A stretch of 64,000 bases of DNA from Clostridia bacterium (lineage in GTDB: Bacteria; Bacillota; Clostridia; UBA1381; UBA9506), in NCBI GenBank assembly GCA_017399695.1, contig JAFQBK010000012.1, positions 278,553 through 342,552 on the forward strand, written 5' to 3'. The notes under the pieces are model-generated. The model ran no database searches and had not been told where the DNA came from. It saw nothing but the letters and a program-made list of their open reading frames with translations. This document shows positions 54,274 to 63,113 of this stretch, one piece after another. Each line of letters starts with the position of its first letter. The stretch's first letter is position 1. A program made the translations under genes and the position numbers.

Positions 54274-55425
54274 ATGGAGCTCAATGTCAAAAACATCAAA
54301 AAAATTCTGTTTATTGTAGCCGTCAGTATTGTGCTCTTTATCGTTTTGCAGCGCATCGACGCCGTTTTAGCATTGATCGGCGGTCTGTTTGGTCTAATTA
54401 CGCCTCTGCTCATCGGTTTAGGCATCGCATTTGTGATGAATACGCTGCTGAATTTTTGGGAAAAACGTGTGTTCAAGCGTTGGGAAAATGATGCAGGACT
54501 ACTTGGGAAAATCAAGCGTCCTGTCTGTTTATTGCTGACCATTTTAGCAATCGCCCTGATTGCCTTTTTCGTGCTGTTTGCCGTGATTCCGGAGCTCATC
54601 AATACGCTTCGGATGTTAAGCGACCGCTTACCGGGCTTCTTGGAAGACATGCGCATTTGGCTTTTGGGTATGATTGAATACTATAACGTTGATTTCTCCT
54701 CGCTGTCTGCTTTAAATGTCAACTGGAGCGAAGTCGGTTCTTTCCTGTTTGACTTCTTCCAGAACGGCGCACCGAATATCGTGAGCGGTACGGTTACCGC
54801 TGCAACTGCCGTGGTTGTCGGTATCGTCAATTTCTTTCTGGGATTTGTGTTCGCACTTTACATCCTCTCCCAAAAGGAAAAACTCGCGCGCGGAATCTGC
54901 CGTACGATGTATGCATATCTCCCCGAATCGTTTGCCTCTTCGACGCTGTCCGTTGCACGTTTAGCAAACCGTATCTTTTCCGGATTTATCGGCGGTCAGT
55001 TTTTAGAGGCTGTGATTTTAGGCTCACTTTGCTTTATCGGAATGTCGATTTTCGGATTCCCCTATGCACCCATGATTTCCGTCTTGGTCGGATGCCTTGC
55101 ACTGATTCCGATTTTCGGTGCATTCATCGCCGTTGCCATCGGTGCATACCTGATTCTTTTGGTGAATCCGATGCAGGCACTTTGGTTCCTCGTATTCTTC
55201 CTCATCCTGCAACAGATTGAGGGAAATCTGATTTATCCGCGCGTGGTTGGAAACTCGGTCGGCCTGCCCACCCTTTGGGTTCTGTTCGCAGTACTGGTCG
55301 GCGGCGGTCTGTTCGGCATCCTGGGTATCCTGCTTGGTGTGCCTACCTGCTCCGTGATTTATACGCTCCTAAAGCAATCGGTCACCACACGCTTGAAAGA
55401 AAAATGTCTGGACAAACGAATTTAA
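54274..55425 (+). CDS. AI-2E/YtvI family membrane permease
   Basis: 383 residues with about eight membrane helices. LIGLGIAFVMNTLLNFWEKR, FFVLFAVIPELINTLRML, NFFLGFVFALYILSQKEKLAR and the C-terminal LQQIEGNLIYPRVVGNSVGLP and LLGVPTCSVIYTLLKQ are the PF01594 signature. Members act as transporters or antiporters of various substrates; autoinducer-2 export has been shown for few. The substrate here cannot be deduced. Single gene with its own promoter and terminator; start follows AAAGGAGG. Confidence 0.88.
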   Translation: MELNVKNIKKILFIVAVSIVLFIVLQRIDAVLALIGGLFGLITPLLIGLGIAFVMNTLLNFWEKRVFKRWENDAGLLGKIKRPVCLLLTILAIALIAFFVLFAVIPELINTLRMLSDRLPGFLEDMRIWLLGMIEYYNVDFSSLSALNVNWSEVGSFLFDFFQNGAPNIVSGTVTAATAVVVGIVNFFLGFVFALYILSQKEKLARGICRTMYAYLPESFASSTLSVARLANRIFSGFIGGQFLEAVILGSLCFIGMSIFGFPYAPMISVLVGCLALIPIFGAFIAVAIGAYLILLVNPMQALWFLVFFLILQQIEGNLIYPRVVGNSVGLPTLWVLFAVLVGGGLFGILGILLGVPTCSVIYTLLKQSVTTRLKEKCLDKRI

Positions 55426-55432
55426 GTTCCGT

Positions 55433-55472
55433 AAAAAATGAGGCTGTAAGAACTCCTTACAGCCTCATTTTT
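55433..55472. terminator. Bidirectional terminator between permease and rqcH
   Basis: Stem AAATGAGGCTGTAAG / CTTACAGCCTCATTT with a 5-nt loop and A/T runs on both sides. The rqcH stop codon touches its edge (55471-55473). Confidence 0.88.
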
Positions 55473-57240
55473 ATTTAATTTTTTTAAACCCATCTTCCGT
55501 TTGCGGCGGCTGGACATACGCCGTCTGATGATTCGTATAAATCACAAACCCTGGTTTTGCCCCCGCAGGTTTTTTCACATATTTAATCAACGTATAGTCC
55601 ACCGGCACCTGTGCCGACTGTCGTGCTTTTGAGTAGTACGCGGCAAGCTGTGCCGCCTCTAAAATTGCCTGCTCGGTAAATTCCCGTTCATTCTCATACA
55701 CCAAAACTGTATGCGAGCCGGGAATGTTTTTCGTGTGAAACCATAAGTCTTTCCCGTGCGCGGTCTTTAAGGTCAGCTTGTCATTCTGCTTGTTGTTTTT
55801 TCCCACCAAAACCACAAACCCGTCCGTTGTCTCAAAGACCATCGGCTCTGACTCGGCTTTCTTTTTCTTCTGCTCTTTTCCCTGACGGCGCAGATATCCC
55901 TCCTCGGCAAGCTCTGCTGCAATCTCGGATAGGTCCGCCTCGGTTTTTGCTTTTTGCAAAGCCTCCTCCACCGATTCCAAATACGCAAGTTCTTCTTGCG
56001 CAAGATTCATTTGTTTGGTCAGCTCTGCCTCCGCCGTTTTGGCTTTGGCATACTTTTTATAATACTTCTGTGCATTGGCAGACGGCGACAAGCGCACGTC
56101 CAAAGGAATCGTGACCTCGGGCAAATCCTCCTCGTAATAATTCTGTACGATGATGTGCTCAAGCCCCTCACTCATCCGATAAAGATTTGCGGTAATCAGC
56201 TCGCCGTACTCTTTCCACTTTTCCTTTTTCTCCGTGTCGGCAAGCTCTTTCTGTTGCAAAATCAATTTCTTGGCACAGCGCTCCATATGATTGGAAACCA
56301 GGCGCACCAAATGCGCCGAGCGGTGCGCCATGTGTTCTTTCTGGTCACGCTCTCTATAAAAGCGGTCAGTAAATGCCGCAATCGACTCTCCCTCTTCTAC
56401 GAGCGCAAGCGACCCATACTGCCGAATGCTAATCGGCGAAAATTCAAGCGGTCGTTTGCTTTGGGCGTCTGTCAAAAAACAAGGCGAAAATTCGCCGGCG
56501 GCTACCGAATCAAAAATCAGACACATCTGCGTCGCAATATCCACCCGCGCCCCGAAATCAAGCTCGCCAATGTACGCCTCCGCTCTTCCCAGCGCACGGA
56601 ACACAATCTCCCGCGCCACGAGAGGACTGACACCGGTAAAACGGGAAAGCAGAACCTTGTCCACCTGTTCCCCCTCGCCTCTTTCCGATAGCACCTCCAA
56701 CACATCTTGTGCCTCGATGGTAAGCGGGTTTTTCTTCCCCTGCCCCGGCGGAGATTCATACATCATCCCCGGCAGCACCTGACGAACGGTACTAACGGAA
56801 AAATCGATGCGCTTGATGGCATCGACGATGCGCCCGTTTTCATCTACCAAGATAATGTTAGAGTGCCGCCCCATCATCTCAATCACCAAGGTTTTTGTGA
56901 CCAAATCGCCCAGCTCATTGTATGTCTCAATGCGAAACTCTAAAATTCGCTCAAAGTCAGGCTGCAAAACCTCGACCAGCTTTCCGCCGCCGATATGCTT
57001 GCGAAGCAGCATACAAAATACGGGCGGTTGTTCGGGATTCGGCTTTGCCTCCTCCGTAAAGCAAGCACGTGCAACATTGGCATTCGCAGTTAATAACAAA
57101 CGAAAACGCTCTCCGCCCCCGTGCATTGTAATATGAATTTCATCGTGCTCCGGCTGATAAATCTTGTCAAGCCTTGCGCCGCAAAGTTTTTTCGTAAACT
57201 CCTGCGCGAGTGCGCAGACCGAAAGCCCGTCAAGTGCCAT
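55471..57240 (-). CDS. rqcH: Rqc2 homologue RqcH (NFACT/FbpA family)
   Basis: 589 residues from the ATG at 57240 (MALDGLSVCALAQEFTKKL); the frame extends 69 nt upstream into rseC. In Bacillus, RqcH binds obstructed 50S subunits and adds alanine tails to stalled peptides for degradation. NFACT-N has LDKIYQPEHDEIHITMHGGG and CMLLRKHIGGGKLVEVLQPD, a coiled-coil middle spans about 330-430, and the NFACT-R domain has DLWFHTKNIPGSHTVLVYEN. Older annotation as fibronectin-binding protein is probably misleading. It overlaps rseC by 11 nt. Confidence 0.92.
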   Translation of the reverse strand: MALDGLSVCALAQEFTKKLCGARLDKIYQPEHDEIHITMHGGGERFRLLLTANANVARACFTEEAKPNPEQPPVFCMLLRKHIGGGKLVEVLQPDFERILEFRIETYNELGDLVTKTLVIEMMGRHSNIILVDENGRIVDAIKRIDFSVSTVRQVLPGMMYESPPGQGKKNPLTIEAQDVLEVLSERGEGEQVDKVLLSRFTGVSPLVAREIVFRALGRAEAYIGELDFGARVDIATQMCLIFDSVAAGEFSPCFLTDAQSKRPLEFSPISIRQYGSLALVEEGESIAAFTDRFYRERDQKEHMAHRSAHLVRLVSNHMERCAKKLILQQKELADTEKKEKWKEYGELITANLYRMSEGLEHIIVQNYYEEDLPEVTIPLDVRLSPSANAQKYYKKYAKAKTAEAELTKQMNLAQEELAYLESVEEALQKAKTEADLSEIAAELAEEGYLRRQGKEQKKKKAESEPMVFETTDGFVVLVGKNNKQNDKLTLKTAHGKDLWFHTKNIPGSHTVLVYENEREFTEQAILEAAQLAAYYSKARQSAQVPVDYTLIKYVKKPAGAKPGFVIYTNHQTAYVQPPQTEDGFKKIK

Positions 57241-57652
57241 CGGACGCACCGCCTTCCCTGTATAAAATCTGTGTAATCTCCGGCACGGGTGCCATTTTCT
57301 TATCCACACGATTTAAGATGCAGAAAGAAAGCACCAAACCCAAAAGACCTGCACACATCGAAACAACTTCTTGCACACCAAAGACTTGCGCAAGACCATA
57401 GGCAGCGAAGCTAACTAAAATCGGAACAATATACACCAAAAAGGCACTTCTGATAATTGCCTTATCCTTTGCCTCAATCTTCACACGGTCGCCAACCATC
57501 GCCCCGACGGGATTATTTACCATTGCACGATGGCGTGTCGGCATACAACCGCCCATACAATGCGCACAGTTTTCCCCGCACGCCGAGGCTCTTTGCACCT
57601 CTATTACCGCACGTTCTCCTGTTAATGCCACCACCTGTCCGATTTCTTTCAT
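57230..57652 (-). CDS. SoxR-reducing / RseC family membrane protein
   Basis: 140 residues. The N-terminal domain carries a Cys cluster (ASACGENCAHCMGGCMP), followed by NPVGAMVGDRVKIEAKDKAI and two membrane helices (FLVYIVPILVSFAAYGLAQV; VVSMCAGLLGLVLSFCILN), the RseC/MucC layout. In proteobacteria it is linked to SoxR reduction and RnfC/Rsx complexes; in Clostridia it often neighbours Rnf genes, but none is here. Function in this host is inferred from family only. Confidence 0.82.
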   Translation of the reverse strand: MKEIGQVVALTGERAVIEVQRASACGENCAHCMGGCMPTRHRAMVNNPVGAMVGDRVKIEAKDKAIIRSAFLVYIVPILVSFAAYGLAQVFGVQEVVSMCAGLLGLVLSFCILNRVDKKMAPVPEITQILYREGGASDGT

Positions 57653-57694
57653 CGCCCTCTGCCTCCATTCGATTGATAATTCAAAAACAACCTC

Positions 57695-58540
57695 TTACTT
57701 CTGCTTTTTGAGCCATTCCTCTTGATAGGTATCCGATATGATTTCCTCTTTTAAAAACCGTACAACTCCCAAAAGCTTATCTACCGAAAATTCCACCATC
57801 GCACGTGCAATGCGTTCATTCATCCCCTCGTGCATATCCCCTGCATACGAATTGGGATAATCCGCCATCCAGGCATAGGGCGTATTGATTTTTAAGTTCG
57901 CAAATTCATCGAACCTGTGTACCGATTGTCCGCTTTCGGCATCGATTTTATCCAGGCGTACCGTTTCAGGTCGCACGCCGTAAACCCATCCGGTTTCAAC
58001 AAAGCAGGCGTGCCCGAATCTCTTCTTTTGCGCAATATAATCCTTTAATATTTCTTTATCTTCTTTTGTTAAATAGCTGTAGTTTTCACCCAGCAGCTTT
58101 TTGGGCGTTGCAAAATCAGAGCCGATGCTGTAATCATAGACCATATAGTCTGTTTTGTCATAGAGCACACTTCTTGAAAATTCTGAAATCATCGTCTGAT
58201 TTCCGCCGTGCCCGTTGTAAATAAGAATCTTCTTAAATCCATTTCTTGCAATCTCGCTGCAGGTTTCCTTTAATATCTGCTGACGCAGATGAGAGGAAAA
58301 AATAACCGTTCCTTTAAACTCGCCGGCACCCGTTTTTTCACCAAAATACATCGTTGGGAAGATGCAAAACGGCTCTTTTTCGGACGCAAGCTTTGCGATT
58401 TCCGTGATATGGATCACATCTGTGCCTACAGGCAGATGCTGCCCGTGTTTTTCTAAACACCCTAAGGGGAGCACACACACGCCCTTTGATTCTGCTATTG
58501 CGTTTTCAAACTCTTCTTCTCTTAAATTCTCCCAGAGCAT
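57695..58540 (-). CDS. Creatininase-family amidohydrolase
   Basis: 281 residues. CVLPLGCLEKHGQHLPVGTDV holds the Glu/His/Asp metal ligands of the creatininase fold; KKILIYNGHGGNQTMISEF supplies the NGHGGN motif. The family includes creatininase, the FAPy deformylase ArfB, and mycofactocin peptidase MftE; context gives no clue, so the substrate is open. A good AGGAGG site precedes the start. The 151-nt gap upstream, before the EAL gene stop, shows no clear element. Confidence 0.82.
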   Translation of the reverse strand: MLWENLREEEFENAIAESKGVCVLPLGCLEKHGQHLPVGTDVIHITEIAKLASEKEPFCIFPTMYFGEKTGAGEFKGTVIFSSHLRQQILKETCSEIARNGFKKILIYNGHGGNQTMISEFSRSVLYDKTDYMVYDYSIGSDFATPKKLLGENYSYLTKEDKEILKDYIAQKKRFGHACFVETGWVYGVRPETVRLDKIDAESGQSVHRFDEFANLKINTPYAWMADYPNSYAGDMHEGMNERIARAMVEFSVDKLLGVVRFLKEEIISDTYQEEWLKKQK

Positions 58541-58691
58541 AGTTTCCTCCTTTGGTTTGTTTATAGCTTGTATTAAGACCGGAGCAAAAACATACTTTTC
58601 CTATACAGTATAAAACTTATTATCTTAGATATGATATCATGTTCTGTGAATGATGACGATCTTCAACCAGTAGTTGTTATCATATTTGATT

Positions 58692-60581
58692 TTACATTTT
58701 TTCATATTTATCTATAAATGACTCACATTCCTCCAAAGGAAGTGCTTTGGAATAAAACCATCCCTGAACGAAGTCGCAAGCAGATGAAGATACGAGTGTG
58801 TTTTGTTCTTCTGTTTCTACACCCTCGCAAATAACCTTAATATTTAAGCTGTGCGCAAGAGCAATGATTCCTGTAAACAGGTCTTTACCTTTTTCATTTT
58901 CGGTTTTGAGTAAAATATCACGGTCAATTTTTACAACGTCAATGGGATAATCGCACAAATTCGCAAGGGATGTGTACCCGCTTCCCAAGTCGTCAAGATA
59001 CACTCGGAACCCAATTTCCTTACACAACTTTACATTATTCGTTGCAGTTTCTCTGTCTTTTTCTATAGCATCTTCGGTAATTTCAATAGCAATCTTTGAT
59101 TTATCAAAAGAATAACTATTTGAAATCATCTTGAGTTTATCAATAAAATTTTCTTCCGAAAGGGTTATTCTTGTAAAGTTACAGGAAAGAGCGATATTTT
59201 CAAAGGCCGTACCCTTCCATTTTTCAAGCTGACGACAGGCAAGCTCAAACATATAAAAGTCGTGCCTACTTATAAGCCCCGCCATTTCCATGTTCCCGAT
59301 ATATTTACCGGGACCGACAAGTCCTTTCTCGGGACTATCCCACCTGGAAAGAGCTTCTGCTGAAACAATTTTCTTGGTTTTGTTATCAACAATAAACTGT
59401 AGATACATCTTAAATTCGTTTTTTTCGAACCCCTTTAAGATGCTTTCGGTGATTTTCTTTTCTTCTTGAATCATATTCATAGAATGAATATCGCAGAAAA
59501 CAATTTGCTTTTCCGTACCAAAAATTCTGTTACAGTTCTTTCTGAGATTAAATAGAAGAATTTCACAATTTCTGTCAGAACTTCCAAGATGATAGACGGC
59601 AGAGTGAAACACAAGCTTGTTGTTTTTCTCCTTCACAGCTTCAAAACTGTTGAGCTTATTCATAACTTCGGTGAGTCTTTTTTTTGCGTCATCATCATTT
59701 GTGGATTGTAACGCAAAGGCAAAGCCGTTTTCGGTAATTCGTGCAGAGATTTCTCTGTCGCCCGTATGCTCTGAAAGAACGAATGCTGTGTATTTGAGTA
59801 CATCGTCAAAAGAACTGTCGCCGTGATAAGAACGAAGATAGCTGCTGTCTAAAATAATATATGCAATATAATAAAGGCTTCTTGAGATATCGCTTATCGT
59901 GTATCTGAAATGATATTTGAAAAATTGCAGATTTCCCATTCCGGTCTCAGCGTCTGTCATCTTATCCGCCTCATTTTCTTTGCGGATGCGTTTGATGCGA
60001 AAAATCAGCAGAATTACAGTTGCAAGCAAGCTCAAGCAAAAAACAAGTGCTATTACAACCCAAATGTAATTTATCTTTGCATTTTCGGTTGCATAAGATA
60101 GATATATTCCGCTTTTGACATCTTCCGGAATCTCACTTGCTGCAGCTTTGGTTTTTGAAATCAGTACATCATCTATAAGGCTTGTGAAAACAAGACCCGA
60201 TTTCACTGTTTTACCGTTTTTTTCAAAGGATACGAGTTCTAAATAATCCTTATAATAAGGCAGGGTGTTGATATTTTCGGAAGAAGAAACCATCTCTACC
60301 TGCAAATTTTCTCCCATTGTATTTTTATCAGCTTTATTGCCATTGATATAAACAAAATCCACCCCTGAGCGTTCAGAGATAATCCCCAGCATATCAGGAA
60401 TAATACCACAGTATGCGTTACTTTCCTCATCATAAAATTCAACCGGATAATGATCAGGGCTTCCCGCTACATAGATACAATCTCCCAACCCCTCGGTTTT
60501 TTCGGTAGTATAAACCTCAGCAAAAACCGGCTGAGCACAGAAAATAATCAGCAGGAGCATTGCAATCATACATTTTCTCAT
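58692..60581 (-). CDS. Membrane EAL-domain c-di-GMP phosphodiesterase with degenerate GGDEF
   Basis: 629 residues. A signal peptide and an extracellular region of about 145 residues like a truncated family-3 solute-binding domain (YFYDEESNAYCGIIPDMLGI region) precede one membrane helix (about 172-195). A GGDEF-like domain follows, but its loop reads RITENGFAFAL where RYGGDEFA is expected, so it cannot make c-di-GMP and may bind a nucleotide. The EAL domain (about 375-625) keeps all catalytic positions: AEALSRW, CNFTR, EITED, YLDDLGSGYTSL, VKIDRD, CEGVETEEQ, QGW. It should hydrolyse c-di-GMP. It closes the polysaccharide cluster, 22 nt after the synthase gene. Confidence 0.88.
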   Translation of the reverse strand: MRKCMIAMLLLIIFCAQPVFAEVYTTEKTEGLGDCIYVAGSPDHYPVEFYDEESNAYCGIIPDMLGIISERSGVDFVYINGNKADKNTMGENLQVEMVSSSENINTLPYYKDYLELVSFEKNGKTVKSGLVFTSLIDDVLISKTKAAASEIPEDVKSGIYLSYATENAKINYIWVVIALVFCLSLLATVILLIFRIKRIRKENEADKMTDAETGMGNLQFFKYHFRYTISDISRSLYYIAYIILDSSYLRSYHGDSSFDDVLKYTAFVLSEHTGDREISARITENGFAFALQSTNDDDAKKRLTEVMNKLNSFEAVKEKNNKLVFHSAVYHLGSSDRNCEILLFNLRKNCNRIFGTEKQIVFCDIHSMNMIQEEKKITESILKGFEKNEFKMYLQFIVDNKTKKIVSAEALSRWDSPEKGLVGPGKYIGNMEMAGLISRHDFYMFELACRQLEKWKGTAFENIALSCNFTRITLSEENFIDKLKMISNSYSFDKSKIAIEITEDAIEKDRETATNNVKLCKEIGFRVYLDDLGSGYTSLANLCDYPIDVVKIDRDILLKTENEKGKDLFTGIIALAHSLNIKVICEGVETEEQNTLVSSSACDFVQGWFYSKALPLEECESFIDKYEKM

Positions 60582-60603
60582 TTATCAAATCACCTCGCCT
60601 CTT

Positions 60604-62007
60604 TTAAATATTCATCTTCATTCGTTCAATACGTCCCCAATCAAGTTTTTTCTTTTTATAGCCACGAAACGCCGTAAGTCTTACAAATGCCATGATAAAC
60701 CTTAACGTTGTAACCTCAAAAAAGCAAAGCATGATGGCTTTCATACAGTCTTTGAAAGTAACTGTCAAATCAATGGTCTGTATTCTTGAAAAGAACGCCG
60801 TCAGTGTCAGAATTGAATTATATGCGGCATAAATCAGCATAAAAAGGAGCATAAACGGCAAATTCAGTAAATCAATGCAATATGCCACAATCATAGTAAA
60901 CACACCGAATACTTCTATAAACGGCGAAAGCAGTTCATAGAGCAAGAAGTACATATACGAAATAAATCCAACTGCACCGAATTTAGGATTTCCCATCATC
61001 TTTTTATGCTTCCACATAGTCTGGAAAAGTCCAAGATGCCAACGTTTACGCTGTTTTTTCAAGTCTCCTAATTTTTCAGGCACCTGCGTCCAACATACTG
61101 CATCGGTTGCATATTTGATGGAGTATGGAATCTGATTTGTAAGGCAGTAGGAATGAAGTTTTACCACAAGTTCCATATCTTCGCCCATTGTGCCGTGGTC
61201 ATAGCCGCCTGCTGCGATAACCGTTTCTTTTTTGAACATTCCAAACGCTCCCGATATAATCAGTGAGCCGTTAAAATGGTCAAATAAAATTCTTGATGCC
61301 AAGAAAGAACGGTCATATTCCAAGAGCTGCATACAAGCTAAAATATTCTTAGGCAGTCTGTATTTTATAACTCTGCCACTTTTGAGCGTTACATCATTAC
61401 AAGGTCTTACCGTTCCGCCAACGGCTACCACATTTTCTTCTTCCAAAACGGGAATTACAATCTTTTTTAAGGAATCATACTGCAGAACGGAGTCTGCATC
61501 CATACAGATAAAGTACGGATACTGCGCAGCGTTGATACCCATATTCAGCGCATCTGCTTTACCGCCGTTTTTCTTGCGAATGAGAGTAAGAGGAACTTTC
61601 TGCTCATAAGATTCATAAATAAATTCCTCCGGCTGACATGCTATACTTCTGTGGAGCGGTCGTCTTACAGGATGCATATTATATGCATCAATTAAAACGC
61701 GTGATGTTTCATCCTTTGAACCGTCATCCACAACGATAATCTCATAAAGTTTATAATCCAGCGAAAGTAAGGATTTGACCGTCTGCACAACCGTTACTTC
61801 CTCGTTATATGCGGGAACCACTATTGTTATTGGCACAAAATAATTATCTGTAAACTTATTCATCAGTCTGTCCTGCATCTTTTTTCTGTAAAGAGTTGAT
61901 GCACCTATGGCCACCGATAAAAACAAAAATGTAGAGTAGCCGATGAGATATACAACAAAGCAAACGCTAATAATGTCAAAAATATTTTTTATTGTTTCCA
62001 TTTCCAT
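60604..62007 (-). CDS. Processive family 2 glycosyltransferase (polysaccharide synthase)
   Basis: 467 residues. One N-terminal membrane helix, a cytosolic GT-A domain and about four C-terminal helices, as in cellulose/hyaluronan synthases. Substrate and metal residues are VVDDGSKDE (Asp 94-95), ICMDADS (Asp 170, 172), TMGEDMEL (GED at 275-277) and the processive QRKRW (319-323). No PilZ domain is fused, so c-di-GMP control, if any, must come from a partner such as the EAL/GGDEF protein encoded next. The start overlaps the HEAT gene stop. The polymer made is unknown. Confidence 0.88.
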   Translation of the reverse strand: MEMETIKNIFDIISVCFVVYLIGYSTFLFLSVAIGASTLYRKKMQDRLMNKFTDNYFVPITIVVPAYNEEVTVVQTVKSLLSLDYKLYEIIVVDDGSKDETSRVLIDAYNMHPVRRPLHRSIACQPEEFIYESYEQKVPLTLIRKKNGGKADALNMGINAAQYPYFICMDADSVLQYDSLKKIVIPVLEEENVVAVGGTVRPCNDVTLKSGRVIKYRLPKNILACMQLLEYDRSFLASRILFDHFNGSLIISGAFGMFKKETVIAAGGYDHGTMGEDMELVVKLHSYCLTNQIPYSIKYATDAVCWTQVPEKLGDLKKQRKRWHLGLFQTMWKHKKMMGNPKFGAVGFISYMYFLLYELLSPFIEVFGVFTMIVAYCIDLLNLPFMLLFMLIYAAYNSILTLTAFFSRIQTIDLTVTFKDCMKAIMLCFFEVTTLRFIMAFVRLTAFRGYKKKKLDWGRIERMKMNI

Positions 62008-63113
62008 TATGCTTTCACCGCCTCTGCATTTCTCTTATCAAGACGGTAGCGCATAATTTCTCTTGCGTATCTGTCGTTTCCGTCAAAAACATTTATCAAA
62101 TCGTGATATGTATATCCAAGTTTTTCAAGGCTTATTGCGCTATTCTGCCTTATGTGCCAATTAGAGTTTGAAAGGTTTTCGACCAATATTCTGAAAGTAA
62201 CATCGCCGGGATATGATTTCAGTGCAGATGAAGCAATCGCCTGATATTCCCATGTGCGTCCTTCCAAATTTTCCGCTATCGCCCAAATACTGCTTTCAGC
62301 TTCCTTAATCGGGAATTTTTCAAAGTATCTGATAGCTGCAAAACGAAGCTCATTATCCGCCTTTTCGTTTGATAAAATTTCTAACATTTCTTTATCACAG
62401 CGGATATTGCCAAAACGGAAGTAATTCAAAATATTAAGCTGCATTCCGGTGGAATATGCATTAAAGCTTTCAAAAAGCATATCTTTTAATCTTTCTTTAT
62501 CCCCATTGTAATTCAAAAGTCCATCGCAAATAAGCTTTGCGTGGTGAAAGGATAAGTTTTTGTCTATGATTTTCAAAGACGCCACAACAACATCAGGTCT
62601 TTGCATACTGTAAAGTGCTTTCAAGGTATTTTCTCTGCAATATACATTTACAGACCTCAAAAGATCCAAAAGAGCATCAAGCACCTTTCCACTATCATAA
62701 TGCTTTAGTATGTTGTATTTGTGAAGTATGTAAGGAAAATATGCAATTTTTATGGTATCCTTGCTTATGTAACGATGCGTAAGATATTCAAACACATAAA
62801 ATGTTTCAATAAGATATTTCTGTGCCATATCAGGCTCTTTTCGGGAAACACTTTCAAGTGCTCTGTCAAATGCCGTAATTCCGGCGGTTCTGTCAAGCTT
62901 TTTACAAAGATATTTTATATGTTTTTCTGAGATTTCTTTGCCGGTTTTGATAACTTCTATCTGTTCGCAAATGATTTTATTGAGTTTTTGAGAATTATTG
63001 CTGAGTGCTTTTTCACGGTGACGCAAAACAAAAACATAGACTATGTTAAATGCTATCATGCTGATACATATTGCGATATAAACATAAATCATAATCTCTA
63101 TTTTCATTTTCAC
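62007..63113 (-). CDS. Membrane-anchored HEAT-repeat protein
   Basis: 368 residues. One N-terminal membrane helix (IEIMIYVYIAICISMIAFNIVYVFVL region) leads to a cytosolic helical array from about 45 on. Repeats are visible as paired helices, e.g. SGKVLDALLDLLRSVNVYCREN, KADNELRFAAIRYFEKFP, GRTWEYQAIASSALKSYPG and NSNWHIRQNSAISLEKLG. HEAT arrays act as protein-docking scaffolds. Between a secreted sugar-binding-like protein and a synthase, it may hold the synthase complex together. It overlaps both neighbours by a few nt (ATGA type). No named family is claimed. Confidence 0.7.
   Translation of the reverse strand: MKMKIEIMIYVYIAICISMIAFNIVYVFVLRHREKALSNNSQKLNKIICEQIEVIKTGKEISEKHIKYLCKKLDRTAGITAFDRALESVSRKEPDMAQKYLIETFYVFEYLTHRYISKDTIKIAYFPYILHKYNILKHYDSGKVLDALLDLLRSVNVYCRENTLKALYSMQRPDVVVASLKIIDKNLSFHHAKLICDGLLNYNGDKERLKDMLFESFNAYSTGMQLNILNYFRFGNIRCDKEMLEILSNEKADNELRFAAIRYFEKFPIKEAESSIWAIAENLEGRTWEYQAIASSALKSYPGDVTFRILVENLSNSNWHIRQNSAISLEKLGYTYHDLINVFDGNDRYAREIMRYRLDKRNAEAVKA

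Noticed and set aside
55954..56691. 245-codon plus-strand frame within rqcH
   Set aside because: Antisense shadow of the NFACT coding region; no start signals.
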